From Amycolatopsis alba DSM 44262 (GTDB lineage Bacteria; Actinomycetota; Actinomycetes; Mycobacteriales; Pseudonocardiaceae), in NCBI RefSeq assembly GCF_000384215.1, contig NZ_KB913032.1, forward strand, positions 9,695,605 through 9,759,604: DNA of 64,000 nt, read 5' to 3'. A program made the translations under genes and the position numbers. Below, piece after piece: positions 52,049 through 61,562 of this stretch. Numbering within the stretch: the stretch's first letter is position 1; the number at the start of each line of letters is the position of its first letter. Under the pieces are notes generated by a model. That model was not told the origin of the DNA, made no database searches, and saw only the letters and a list, made by a program, of their open reading frames with translations.

Positions 52049-54610
52049 ATGGTCGTACCCACAGCAGCATCCCCGGTGACGCAGAACGGGGTGAGTGACT
52101 ACCTCCGTGACCCCGGCGGCGTCGCCGGCCGCCTGCTCGCCGCCGCAGGCGACTGGGCACTGGCCTGGGGACCCATCGCCGTCCCAGCCCTGGCCATCGC
52201 CGTGATGGGCACGATCGTGGCACGCCGCTGGTGGCGCGCTCGTCGCCACACCGCGCTGCTGGCCGATGCTCGCCGGATCACCGTGCTCGCCCCGCCCACC
52301 GTCGATCCCGCCGGCGGGGCCGCGGTCTGGTCCAACCTCGTCGGACTCCTCCGCCCCGCCTGGCGGCGGCTCTGGGCCGGGCAACCACACCTGGCGACGG
52401 AGTACGTGTTCGGCGAGCACGGCGTCACCGTCCAGTTCTGGGTCCCCGGAGCCATCCCCCCATCACTGGTGGAACGCGCCATCGAGGCCGCCTGGCCCGG
52501 ATCCCACACCCGCACCGCACCGGCCACCTCGCCCATCCCAGCGCTAGAGACCGGGCGCCGGCGGATCACCGTGGGCGGGCAGCTGCGCCTCGCCCGCTCC
52601 GAGGCCCTCCCGATCCGTACCGGGTTCGACGCCGACCCGATCCGCGGCCTGCTCGGCGCGCCGGTCGGGCTCGGCCGCGACGAGCGGGCGTGCGTGCAGA
52701 TCCTCGCCCGCCCGGTCACCGGCCGCCGCGTCGCCCAGGCCCGCCGCGCCGCCCGCCGGGTCCACCACGGCTCCTCCGGGCGACTCGGGGGCCGGATCCT
52801 CGACGTGATCACCCCAGGGGTCAGCGCCACCCGTACTCGCCGGACCTCAGACTCGCGGCGCATCAGCCAGGATCCGCAGCTGTCGCTCGAATATTCGACA
52901 CAGAACAAAGCGATCGTGAGTAAACAGCGCGGCTCGCAGTACGAGACAGTGATCCGCTACGCCGTTGCCACCGACCTCCTCCACGACGCGACCGACGACC
53001 TGATCCGCCAAGCCCGCGAGACCGCCCGCGGACGGGCGCACGCCCTGGCCGCCGCGTTCGCCGCCTACACCGACCACAACCACTACACCCGCACCCGCCT
53101 CCACCGGCCCGCCCGCGCCCTCGCCGAGCGGCGCCTCGCCCGCGGCGACCTGCTCTCCGTGCCGGAACTCGCGGCACTTGCGCACCTGCCCACCGACGCC
53201 GAGATCCCCGGCGTCGAACGCGCCGGAGCCAAAGCCGTCGCCCCACCACCCGGCATCCCCACCCCAGCACCGGGCGTCATGCCACTCGGGCACTCCGACA
53301 CCGGCCACGCCCGGCCGGTCGGCCTGCGGCTCGCCGACGCCCGCTACCACCTGCACCTGATCGGGCCGACCGGCTCCGGGAAGTCCACCCTGCTCGGCCA
53401 GATCATCCTCGACGACGTCGACAACGGCCGCGGTGTCGTCCTGATCGACCCGAAAGGCGACCTGGTCACCGACATCCTCAACCGCCTCCCCCGCAGCGCG
53501 GCCGAGCGTGTGGTGCTGTTCGACGCCGACTCCCGGCACCGCCCACCCATCCTCAACCCTCTGGAGGGCGGGGAAACCGATCGCGAGGTCGACAACCTCG
53601 TCTCCGTCTTCCGCCGGGTGTACAGCGCGTTCTGGGGGCCTCGCACCGACGACCTCATGCGCGCGGCCTGTCTGACCCTGCGGGCCCAAGAGGCCGTGCC
53701 GACGCTGGCCGACCTGCCGAAACTACTCACCAGCGAAGCATTCCGCTCCCGCATCACCACCGGCCTGACCGACCCGGTGCTGCGCGGATTCTGGGAGTGG
53801 TACGACGAACTCACCGACTCCAGCCGTTCCCAGGTGATCTCGCCGCTGATGAACAAACTCCGCGCGTTCCTGCTGCGGCCCTTCGTGAAAGAAGCCATCG
53901 CCGGAGGACGCTCCACAGTGGACATGACCCAGGTTCTCGACGAAGGCGGTATCTGCCTCGTACGCATCCCCAAAGGGTCACTCGGGGAAGAGACCACGCG
54001 GCTGGTCGGGTCGCTGGTCGTGGCACGAACCTGGCAGGCCACCACCGCCCGCGCCCGCGTCCCGCAACGCCTGCGCCCCGACGCCCACACCATCATCGAC
54101 GAATGCCACAACTTCCTGAATCTCCCCTACCCCATGGAAGACATGCTGGCCGAATCCCGCGCGTTCCGGAACGGATTCATCCTGGCCCACCAGCACCTCG
54201 GACAGCTATCGAGAGAACTCAAAGAAGGCCTCTCCACCAACGCCCGCAACAAAATCATCTACTCCGTCTCCCCCGAAGACGCCCGCGAACTCGCCCGCCA
54301 CACCACACCCCGCCTCTCCGAACACGACCTGTCACACCTCGGCGTCTACCACGCCGCCGCACGACTTGTCGTGCACGGCGAGGAAACCGAGCCCTTCACC
54401 ATGACCACCCAGCCACTGCCCGAACCCATCCCCAGGCGAGCACGCGAGATCCGGGCCGCGCTTCGCGCCCAGCGCCGCGCACACACGACCGGCGACAGCG
54501 GCACGACACCTTGCGCCACAACCCCAGCGGCCGCCACCGCGACACAGCCCGGACACCGGCTTCCGCCGCCCCGCCCACCCAGGACCGACCCACGCCGCAC
54601 CCGGCCCTAG
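52049..54610 (+). CDS. VirD4/TraD-type coupling ATPase
   Basis: 853 residues from ATG 52049 behind GAAGGGAG; the GTG at 51980 (GTGA overlap) would add 23. One N-terminal membrane helix (ALAWGPIAVPALAIAVMGTI) precedes a 380-residue domain typical of Gram-positive coupling proteins, then the motor domain: Walker A LIGPTGSGKSTLLGQI near 438-453, VVLIDPKGDLV, Walker B TIIDECHNFLN near 681-691 and ILAHQHLGQLS. It would bring the DNA substrate to the channel. Disordered Pro/Arg tail of 60 residues. Confidence 0.92.
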   Translation: MVVPTAASPVTQNGVSDYLRDPGGVAGRLLAAAGDWALAWGPIAVPALAIAVMGTIVARRWWRARRHTALLADARRITVLAPPTVDPAGGAAVWSNLVGLLRPAWRRLWAGQPHLATEYVFGEHGVTVQFWVPGAIPPSLVERAIEAAWPGSHTRTAPATSPIPALETGRRRITVGGQLRLARSEALPIRTGFDADPIRGLLGAPVGLGRDERACVQILARPVTGRRVAQARRAARRVHHGSSGRLGGRILDVITPGVSATRTRRTSDSRRISQDPQLSLEYSTQNKAIVSKQRGSQYETVIRYAVATDLLHDATDDLIRQARETARGRAHALAAAFAAYTDHNHYTRTRLHRPARALAERRLARGDLLSVPELAALAHLPTDAEIPGVERAGAKAVAPPPGIPTPAPGVMPLGHSDTGHARPVGLRLADARYHLHLIGPTGSGKSTLLGQIILDDVDNGRGVVLIDPKGDLVTDILNRLPRSAAERVVLFDADSRHRPPILNPLEGGETDREVDNLVSVFRRVYSAFWGPRTDDLMRAACLTLRAQEAVPTLADLPKLLTSEAFRSRITTGLTDPVLRGFWEWYDELTDSSRSQVISPLMNKLRAFLLRPFVKEAIAGGRSTVDMTQVLDEGGICLVRIPKGSLGEETTRLVGSLVVARTWQATTARARVPQRLRPDAHTIIDECHNFLNLPYPMEDMLAESRAFRNGFILAHQHLGQLSRELKEGLSTNARNKIIYSVSPEDARELARHTTPRLSEHDLSHLGVYHAAARLVVHGEETEPFTMTTQPLPEPIPRRAREIRAALRAQRRAHTTGDSGTTPCATTPAAATATQPGHRLPPPRPPRTDPRRTRP

Positions 54611-54691
54611 ACACCCACATAACGCGAATTTCCCCCGCCTCACAAGGGAACAGCCACTCGCGCCCAGTCCTCGGCCGGGGCCTGCACCGCT

Positions 54692-54725
54692 CTGTCCACA
54701 GCACTTGTCCACAGCTTGTTGACAA
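54692..54725 (+). promoter_or_regulatory. DnaA-box-like cluster before the replication-relaxation gene
   Basis: TTGTCCACA (54705-54713) is the actinobacterial DnaA-box consensus, CTGTCCACA (54692-54700) differs by one base and lies 13 bp upstream, and the small palindrome TTGTTGACAA follows at 54717-54726. They lie 15-50 bp before the start of a gene of the Replic_Relax family. A plasmid-like origin of the excised element is possible. Confidence 0.5.
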
Positions 54726-54740
54726 TCAAGGGAGTGCCCG

Positions 54741-55808
54741 TTGATCACGACCACCACCCGCCAGCACACCTTGCGGGATCACCTGCCCGGACGTCACACC
54801 GCCCGAGCCGCCAGTTCCGTTGAGCACCAGGCCATGCTCGCCTCCCGCCTTACCGCCCGCGACAAGTGGCTCCTGGCCTTGCTGCACGAACACCGGGTCC
54901 TGACGAGTTTGCAGATCCAGGACGCAGCCTTCCCGTCTGGCCGGTCGGCACGCCAGCGGGTGCGGAATCTCTACCTCTGGCGTGCGGTATCGCGGTTCCA
55001 GCCGTTCCAGCAACTCGGGTCCGCCCCCATGCACTACGTCCTCGGTCCGGCCGGTGCCGCCGTGCTCGCCGCCGAGCACGGCCTCGAGGTCAAGGAAATC
55101 GGGTACCGGCACGACCGCGCCATGGGCATCGCCCACAATCAGCGCCTCGCCCACACCGTCGGCGTCAACGACTTCTTCACCTCGCTGATCGCCCGCACCC
55201 GCAAGGGAGGACCTGCCGGGGCGTTGGTGGCGTGGTGGTCGGAATCCCGCTGCTCCCGCCACTTCGGCGATCTCGTCATCCCCGACGGCTACGGCAGCTG
55301 GCGCACCCGCCACCGTGAGGTGGAGTGGTTTCTCGAATTCGACACCGGATCCGAGTCCCTGATCAAGGTCGGGCGGAAGCTGGCCGGATACGCGCGGCTG
55401 GCCGAGTCGACCGGGATCGCGACACCGGTGCTGGTGTGGCTGCCGACCACCCGACGTGAAGCCGGTGCCCGCACCGCTCTGGCCCGGGTGCACGCCGGAC
55501 TCGACGACCCTCGCGCGGTGCCGGTGGCCACCGCCGCGGCCGACCTGCTCGACCCCGCCGCACCGCATCCGAGCCCCGCCGAGGCGGTCTGGCTGCCGCT
55601 GACCTCCGCACGCGCGAATCGCGCCGGCCCGCGCTACAACCTCGCCGACCTCGCCGACGCCTGGCCCGGCCTGGCGCCACCGGCCGACCCCGGCCCCGAT
55701 GACGGCGAGAGCGGCGACGCCGCGGCTGCCTCGCCGTACCGGCTGCCACCACCGAGTCCGATCCCGCCGCGGGCAACGCCGAACCGGATCGCGCGCGGCG
55801 AGCAGTGA
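54741..55808 (+). CDS. Replication-relaxation family protein
   Basis: 355 residues from a TTG behind AAGGGAG. Replic_Relax (PF13814-type) features: MLASRLTARDKWLLALLHEH winged-helix start, LTSLQIQDAAFPSGRSARQR, YVLGPAGAAVLAAEHG, GIAHNQRLAHTVGVNDFF and EFDTGSESLIKVGRKLAGYA. These proteins occur in actinobacterial plasmids and conjugative elements and are predicted to act in replication or in processing the transferred strand; the mechanism is not established. The C-terminus is disordered. DnaA-box-like sites lie just upstream. Confidence 0.85.
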   Translation: MITTTTRQHTLRDHLPGRHTARAASSVEHQAMLASRLTARDKWLLALLHEHRVLTSLQIQDAAFPSGRSARQRVRNLYLWRAVSRFQPFQQLGSAPMHYVLGPAGAAVLAAEHGLEVKEIGYRHDRAMGIAHNQRLAHTVGVNDFFTSLIARTRKGGPAGALVAWWSESRCSRHFGDLVIPDGYGSWRTRHREVEWFLEFDTGSESLIKVGRKLAGYARLAESTGIATPVLVWLPTTRREAGARTALARVHAGLDDPRAVPVATAAADLLDPAAPHPSPAEAVWLPLTSARANRAGPRYNLADLADAWPGLAPPADPGPDDGESGDAAAASPYRLPPPSPIPPRATPNRIARGEQ

Positions 55809-55867
55809 CCCGGAGCGCCGACTCGCCCGCACAAGTCCTGTCGCTGTGAAAGGAGCGCGATCCAGCC

Positions 55868-56842
55868 ATGGGAACCAAACTCGGGACCGCCGTCGCCGCC
55901 GTGGTCCTCGCCATCCCGTTGCTCATCGGCGCCGGAATAGCCGGCATCGTCAGCACGTTGTCCGGCGGCAACGGCACGAGTTCGCTGATCTGCCCGCCCG
56001 ACGGGACACCGACCGGCGTGGTGCCGGGCCTGACCGCCGAGCAGCTGGGCAACGCCGCCATCATCGTCGCGGTCGGCACACAGATGAACGTGCCCGAACC
56101 AGGCTGGGTGGTCGCGCTCGCCGCCGCCATGCAGGAATCCAAGCTCCGCAACCTGCGCTACGGCGACCGTGACTCCCTCGGACTTTTCCAGCAACGCCCC
56201 TCTATGGGCTGGGGCAGCCCACAGCAGATCACCACCCCGACCTACGCGGCGACCAAGTTCTTCGAGCGCCTCACCGCCACACCGGACTGGCAGACCATGA
56301 GCGTCAACGACGCCGCACAGACCGTGCAGGGCTCAGGATTCCCCAACGCCTACGCCCAGCACGAGGACACGGCGCGCACGGTCGTCGCTGCGGTCTCCGG
56401 GGTCCGCTGCCAGCCCGCGCCCGCGAGGACCGGAACTGGTGACTGCAACAACATCCAGGCGCCGAACGCCGCCGCGATGACCGCGATCAACTACGCGTGC
56501 GGGCAACGAGGGCTGCCGTACGTGTGGGGCGGCAACGGCCCCTTGAACGGAGACAGCGGATTCGACTGCTCAGGCCTGACCAAAGCCGCCTATAACGCGG
56601 CCGGGATCTCACTCCCCCGCACCGCACACACCCAATACCACGCCGGACCACGAGTCCCCGACGGGCAACTCCTCCCAGGCGATCTCGTCTTCTACGGCCC
56701 GCCCTCGAAAATCCGGCACGTAGGGATCTATATCGGGCAGGGAAAGATGATGAACGCCCCCACATTCGGCCAGCCTGTTCAAATCGACGAATACCGCCAT
56801 CCCCACGACGACTACGCGGGTGCCACACGACCCGCACCATGA
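55868..56842 (+). CDS. Conjugation-associated wall hydrolase: transglycosylase-like plus NlpC/P60
   Basis: 324 residues, ATG behind GAAAGGAG. An N-terminal membrane anchor (LGTAVAAVVLAIPLLIGAGI) leads to a lytic-transglycosylase-like domain (ALAAAMQESKLRNLRYGD, SLGLFQQRPSMGWG) with the catalytic Glu in QESK. The C-terminal NlpC/P60 domain has Cys in FDCSGLTKAAYN, His in IRHVGIYIGQG and the YVWGGNGP loop. It opens peptidoglycan for the T4SS, as VirB1-type proteins do. Last gene of the transfer operon, followed by a terminator. Confidence 0.93.
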   Translation: MGTKLGTAVAAVVLAIPLLIGAGIAGIVSTLSGGNGTSSLICPPDGTPTGVVPGLTAEQLGNAAIIVAVGTQMNVPEPGWVVALAAAMQESKLRNLRYGDRDSLGLFQQRPSMGWGSPQQITTPTYAATKFFERLTATPDWQTMSVNDAAQTVQGSGFPNAYAQHEDTARTVVAAVSGVRCQPAPARTGTGDCNNIQAPNAAAMTAINYACGQRGLPYVWGGNGPLNGDSGFDCSGLTKAAYNAAGISLPRTAHTQYHAGPRVPDGQLLPGDLVFYGPPSKIRHVGIYIGQGKMMNAPTFGQPVQIDEYRHPHDDYAGATRPAP

Positions 56843-56930
56843 AGGAAAAAGTTACCGCGCCATGGAATGTGCCGCCCACGCCGCGAGTACGCGAACGTCG
56901 GCAACACTACCCTCTCGCAACGGCTAGGGT

Positions 56931-56967
56931 GCGCCTGTCGTCCAGTCACGCACCGGACGACAGGCGC
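56931..56967 (+). terminator. Strong terminator of the conjugation operon
   Basis: GCGCCTGTCGTCC (56931-56943) pairs perfectly with GGACGACAGGCGC (56955-56967), loop 11 nt, followed by a T-rich stretch (GATTTTCTCT). Confidence 0.9.
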
Positions 56968-57174
56968 CGCCGAGATTTTCTCTAGATTGCAGCCTGCTTA
57001 GTGGTGACGATGTACAGCTCGTTGCCGGTCGAGCATTTCAGAACGCATCGCCATATCTCGGGGGTTGTCGAGGCAAAACCTATACAACGCTTGACATATC
57101 GACATGTATGGAGCGTCCCTGGACATGTCATAGCGCGAATTAAGCGCAGGGCTACCAAAGGGGATGTGTCATCC

Positions 57175-57765
57175 ATGGTGTTAAACCACGCTGCCGTTCA
57201 TGGCAGCAGCACAGCGGGCCCGGCGGTGCCGGACAAAGAAGTGTGGGTCGCGATGCCATATAAACCAGCATTCCCCGGCATCATCCCCGCCGACGAGACG
57301 CCACCTGGCGTCATTGGCGATCGGGCCCGCTTCCCCACCCTGCACGACCTGAAGTGCGACGCCGAAATCGGCTTGCGATGCCGTCCTACCGTCGCGCGCT
57401 GGATCGGGATCTATCTGGAGTCGTTCTACGGCGCCGCCCAGTACCACTTCACCTGGTCCGGGGACGCCCTGGAAATCCACGACGCTCTGGGAGGAGGGGA
57501 CGACGATTCCCCTTCGGGCGTGGTCCGTCCCGGAGATGACGGCCGTTACGAGATCCGCGATCTCTGGTACCCCATGGCACCGACGGCGATCGGCGAACTA
57601 CATCAACGGCATCCCGACGCCCTGGCTTCGCTGACACTCGACGCCGACCCTGCTCCGGTTTCGCACATGCTGGCGTACTTGACCGATCATCCCGGCGCCC
57701 CGTCGAGCCTGTGGCGGAACATAGAGACCCTGCTGGCGACACTCGCCGTCGAACCGGGGCGGTGA
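57175..57765 (+). CDS. Hypothetical cargo protein
   Basis: 196 residues from ATG 57175 (AAAGGGG 11 nt upstream); the frame extends to 57001 but the extra sequence is not protein-like. Contains KEVWVAMPYKPAFPGIIPAD, ARWIGIYLESFYGAAQYHFT and a C-terminal helix SHMLAYLTDHPGAPSSLWRN. No known domain. The upstream 170 bp carries three GACAT repeats (57093, 57101, 57122, the last as palindrome GACATGTC), possibly an operator. It precedes the next hypothetical gene by 6 bp and is probably co-transcribed. Confidence 0.6.
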   Translation: MVLNHAAVHGSSTAGPAVPDKEVWVAMPYKPAFPGIIPADETPPGVIGDRARFPTLHDLKCDAEIGLRCRPTVARWIGIYLESFYGAAQYHFTWSGDALEIHDALGGGDDDSPSGVVRPGDDGRYEIRDLWYPMAPTAIGELHQRHPDALASLTLDADPAPVSHMLAYLTDHPGAPSSLWRNIETLLATLAVEPGR

Positions 57766-57771
57766 CCTCCG

Positions 57772-58918
57772 ATGGCTTCGGCGCTCACCGCGTACGACGT
57801 CCCCGAGATCCGGGCACGGATGACCGAATGGGCCCGGGACCCTGGAACGGACGGTGCGGGCAACTGGTTCCGGTTCTTCGTCGGCCCCCGGCCCGACGAT
57901 TCGGCGGGAGAGCCCGCGTTCCCGCCGCTGGACGACGTCGGCGCCACGATCACGGACACGCTCCGTGCCCAGCTGCCAGCCGCCGAGCTGTTCTACGTCT
58001 CCGCCGACCTGACCGATCTCGCGAGCCACGCAGCGACCACTCTGGCCGACTATCGCCTCCACCCCGAAGACCTGCCCGCCCCCGTAGGCTTCCTGGTCTA
58101 CGAGCACCCGCCCGTCGCCGGGACCGCGAGCGCCCGGCACGACGCGGTCTCTGTTGTCTCGTGGGGCCTGGGACGCGGCGGCTTGTGGGTACAGGCCTGG
58201 GGCGCCGTTCCCGATCCGGAGCCACCGGCGGTCGAGGTGGGGCGCGGACTCGCCCGCCTGTCCCGCGACTACGCGCTGTCCCAGATGCGGAAAGCCGCCG
58301 CGCTGAACCTGCCGCTACCCACGCCGGGCAACAAGCCCGCCAGCCACGACGACACCGTCGACCACGGTGCCAAACACATCCTGGCCACGTTCCTGCGCAA
58401 CGCCGAACGCGCACCGATTCCGCCGTCGTTCGCCCCGCCGCACGGCTACGAGTGGTGCGGCGTGACCCCCATGCTGTTCACCGACATGAAGGGCTGGCCC
58501 AGCTCGCTGGCCGAAGGTACCTCCGCCGTCGACATCGACGCGCAGATCGCCCTCCAGCGCACCATCCTCACCACCTGGCTGCTGCTGGGCCAGACCCTCG
58601 TGCGCTCCGAGCACACCCGAGCGCCTCGCGCCGCCCGCCGCCCGCCGCCGTATCGAACGCTACGACCCCGCCCTCGGCACAGCCGTCCGCCTCGTCGACC
58701 TCCGGCGCGCCCGCACCACGCCCGCCGACCGATCCCAGGGCGACGTCGGCGCGGGCACCCGCGAATACCACCACAGCTGGGTCGTGCGCGGCCACTGGCG
58801 CAAGCAGTACTACCCGAGCCGAGGTGATCACTGCCCCGTCTGGATCGCCGATCACTTCGCCGGACCGGAAGACAAACCCCTCATCGGCGGCGAACGCGTC
58901 AACGTCCTGCGCCGCTAA
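57772..58918 (+). pseudogene. Hypothetical element protein with a C-terminal frameshift
   Basis: The frame from ATG 57772 is natural for 280 residues (YDVPEIRARMTEWARDPGT, AKHILATFLRNAERAPIPP, IALQRTILTTWLLLGQTLV) and then becomes Arg/Pro-rich. The expected ending, RRIERYDPALGTAVRLVDLR to HHSWVVRGHWRKQYYPSRG, PVWIADHFAGPEDKP and ERVNVLRR, is in another frame ending TAA 58918. The switch lies in the repetitive CCGCCGCCCGCCGCCG near 58640. This tail is common to hypothetical proteins of actinobacterial elements. Either a polymerase slip in nature or in sequencing. Confidence 0.7.
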
Positions 58919-59033
58919 CCCCGGACAGCCCCCGCCTGCTGACCACACCCACGTGGCGCGAGCTGGTCACGACTGTCCACAACAGACGACCTGCACCCGC
59001 AGGTGACCGGAAAACAACGAAGGGAACCAGAAC

Positions 59034-59522
59034 ATGACCACCACAGAGGGAACCAGCGCCCCGGCGACCGAACCAGCACCCGCCCCCGTGGCGATCATCG
59101 GCGAACTCTACGACGAGACCGCCGAGCTGCCGCTTCGGGACATCGCCGCCCGCATCCGCGAAGACCTCGTCGCCGTCCAGGACGACGACATGATCCACGC
59201 CGATGCCGAGTTCGCTGTCGTGGCGGACGAATCCGGCCCGCAGAACCAGATCCGCATCACGATCTCGGGCCTGCCCCACAGCGATCACGGCACCGCCGAC
59301 GCACCGACCATGGATATCACCCAGGACGTGTTCCGGGCGGCGTTCGCACTGGCTGGGCACTACAACCGGTTCACCAGCAGCCCCTATCAGCTGCGGTACC
59401 TCGTGGTCATCCACGCCGTCCACGACAGCGGCACCGTGTACGCCAAAGGCGTCGGCGCCATCGGGCTCTGGGGAACACTGCCCCAGCCCGAACCCGCGGA
59501 AGCGCCCTCCGACACCAGGTAA
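59034..59522 (+). CDS. Hypothetical cargo protein
   Basis: 162 residues, ATG behind GAAGGGA. A Thr/Ala/Pro-rich N-terminus, then ELPLRDIAARIREDLVAVQD, QNQIRITISGLPHSDHG and FRAAFALAGHYNRFTSSPYQ. A single alpha/beta domain of unknown function, common composition for element-borne proteins. Co-directional with the two preceding hypothetical genes and 115 bp downstream. Confidence 0.72.
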   Translation: MTTTEGTSAPATEPAPAPVAIIGELYDETAELPLRDIAARIREDLVAVQDDDMIHADAEFAVVADESGPQNQIRITISGLPHSDHGTADAPTMDITQDVFRAAFALAGHYNRFTSSPYQLRYLVVIHAVHDSGTVYAKGVGAIGLWGTLPQPEPAEAPSDTR

Positions 59523-59664
59523 CAGGTGCCCGAGGCCGACAACAAGCCCACTACGGGGCGCGGCAGTCACGAGGTGGGTGGTTGGACCACCCGCTGGACC
59601 GAAGCAAGTCCAGTTCGGCTCGACTCGGACTACGCGCACTCACGGGAACGGCAAGCTGCCGCGG

Positions 59665-59988
59665 CTAACACAGTCTGCCGGTGTACTTGGCGCCACGGTA
59701 CCTGGAAGCCAGGCCAAGATCTGTTTCGCCGGGTCCGACGCACCTGTCCTCGTCGCGACCGAGAGGAACATCCAAGCGGATCACAATCCGGGAACCGTCG
59801 GACGTGCAGTGTTTGTACCAGGCATGCCCCTCGGATTCCGAGTAGCCGCATGGCTTGGAGGCTGCCACTGCCATGGTCGGTGACGCCGATGCTGTGCTCG
59901 CAATACCGCAAAGGCTGACGGTGGCCGCGCCGAGTACGACCGTTGCTCTCGCCGCGCGCCGGGCACGCCCGCTCTTCATACGTTGCAT
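59665..59988 (-). CDS. Small secreted Cys-containing protein (DUF6355-like)
   Basis: 107 residues, ATG behind TTAGGAG. A signal peptide (ATVVLGAATVSLCGIASTAS, cleavage ASA) is followed by a compact domain KPCGYSESEGHAWYKHCTSD, IVIRLDV, GRDEDRCVGPGETDLG and a final GRLC; four Cys could form two disulfides. It resembles the short exported family annotated DUF6355 in actinomycetes, role unknown. Transcribed away from the preceding hypothetical gene, with converging 3' ends. Confidence 0.75.
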   Translation of the reverse strand: MQRMKSGRARRAARATVVLGAATVSLCGIASTASASPTMAVAASKPCGYSESEGHAWYKHCTSDGSRIVIRLDVPLGRDEDRCVGPGETDLGLASRYRGAKYTGRLC

Positions 59989-60155
59989 GAATTGACTCCT
60001 AAGGCATCAACGAAAGATTCTTCTCGCCCAGTTTCAGTCGCCCAGGCAGTCGATAGCTGGCTCCGGCTGACGGGATCGCCAGGGGTTCGCACCTCCTGAA
60101 CCCGGAAGGATGGGACCTGCCGACGGAACTGGGGTTACCAAGGGGGTGGCATGTC

Positions 60156-60197
60156 GAGGGCCTGGCCTCGTTGGCTACGCAACGAGGCCAGGCCCTC
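60156..60197 (-). terminator. Very strong stem-loop between two secreted-protein genes
   Basis: GAGGGCCTGGCCTCGTTG (60156-60173) pairs perfectly over 18 bp with CAACGAGGCCAGGCCCTC (60180-60197), loop 6 nt. It lies downstream of the 60306-60728 gene and would end its transcript. Confidence 0.85.
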
Positions 60198-60305
60198 GTC
60201 ACCCGACTCGTCGTGGAACCCGGCTTGCTGCGGTTAGCGGTTTCGTCCGTATGCCGACGCTTCGGGCTACGCGAGGCGGTATCGGTTTTTCTCTGGCGTG
60301 TGTAC

Positions 60306-60728
60306 TTAGTTTGGCGAGCCGATGGCCGTCGCGCCGTTGCAGCTGGAGATCGCGCCACGTGCTTGGACTATGGAGGACATCTTGTCCCCGAACGAGACAC
60401 TGTCCATGTTGCTCAGGTGGGAATTGGGCCGAACGCAGAGCGCCTTGCCCCCGCGGTTTTTGTGTTCGTAGATGAGCCAGTAGGTACTCGTCTTGTTCAC
60501 GAAGCTGCTCGCTTTGTCTCCGAAACCGACATCGTCAAGGTTCTCACTGCCGTTGCCGGGTTCGAAGTCCTTGTACGTGTCCTTGTAGCCGGTGTCGTCC
60601 CAGAAGGTGATGCGGTTGGAAAGACCGGGCAGGGCGGTGACCGTGGCCGTGGCTGTTCCTGGGACCACCACGCTGAGAACTCCGGCAAGACATGCCGCTA
60701 GCGCGAGTCCGGACTTCAGTTTCTTCAT
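60306..60728 (-). CDS. Secreted crystallin-like / peptidase inhibitor I36-like protein
   Basis: 140 residues, ATG 60728 behind GGAGGAG. Signal peptide (SGLALAACLAGVLSVVVPGT, ATA cleavage). The mature part has two crystallin-like motifs: FWDDTGYKDTYKDFEP with DDVGFGDKASSFVNK, and YEHKNRGGKALCVRP with MDSVSFGDKMSSIV. The FGDK..S motif repeats are typical of beta/gamma-crystallin-type and I36 inhibitor folds of actinomycetes. Probably an extracellular calcium-binding or inhibitor protein; cargo of the element. Confidence 0.8.
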   Translation of the reverse strand: MKKLKSGLALAACLAGVLSVVVPGTATATVTALPGLSNRITFWDDTGYKDTYKDFEPGNGSENLDDVGFGDKASSFVNKTSTYWLIYEHKNRGGKALCVRPNSHLSNMDSVSFGDKMSSIVQARGAISSCNGATAIGSPN

Positions 60729-61562
60729 TGTGACTCCTCCGTGCCGATTGTTGCTGCCGCACCGCGCGGTCGTGCAGATGCGGCGCTTTTCAGGGGCGAT
60801 GACGGACGTTGCCAACTCGCTAATCTGGGGAGCCGAAGATCAACGTCCGAGTGTTCGGCTGTTCCGCGTTGAATCGCAAGGCCGGGGCACCCCAACCCCG
60901 GCTGGCCCCCTTCCTGAGCCCCAGGACGTAACGCTGTGAAGTGTTGTCTGCGAGGCAGGGCCTGTCTGCGTCATTTGACCTTGACCGGCTACTGGGTTGC
61001 TGGGTGTCGTCACATTGCGAGTCAGCACGGATCGGACAGCGGCCCTCTTTCTATAAGCCACGAGCGGCCCACAGCACTGGCCAGGCAGACAGCCGCCGTC
61101 CGACGACAGGTCACTCTGATCTGCGCGAACAAGGGGGTCACTTGCCGCAGAACTGGCCCACCGGATGGTCGACTGAAGTGACCTCACTACTTCTGCTGTC
61201 CGCGCCACCGATCACGACGTGCTCGACCAACAGATTTCCCGGTCCCGCGTCGCTTCCACGGCCAGCACAACCCGGCCGTCATCCAGGTGCTCGCGCCGAA
61301 CTCGGCCTTTCGCTGCGAGGTCCGAACCGAGGCAGGTGCCGCGGGAGCGCGGGGGTGATGAGGTGGTCGGCATGAATGAGTACGGACCTCTCCTCAGTGC
61401 TAGGGGCGAACGTGTGCCCGGAGTCTCAAGACTCGACCGTGGCCGCCCCTAGAGGTTGGTGTCTCGGCCGCCTGGCTCTGCCGCGATGTCGCGGCCGGAT
61501 GCTGATTGACCCTCGGATTTCTCCGAGACGGCCTGGAAAGTCCATTCCTGGCTGTCGATCCG
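60729..61562. other. About 830 bp without a supported gene
   Basis: Promoter and leader of the crystallin-like gene lie at the left end. Open frames cross the rest on both strands but are rich in Ser/Arg/Pro and lack ribosome sites. No repeat, tRNA or recognised fragment seen. Confidence 0.45.

Noticed and set aside
56982..57176. 64-residue minus-strand open frame with five Cys that looked like a peptide precursor
   Set aside because: No ribosome site, no modification or export genes nearby, and it reads straight into the conjugation terminator.
60941..61375. 144-residue plus-strand open frame
   Set aside because: No domain, no ribosome site, and composition of non-coding GC-rich DNA.
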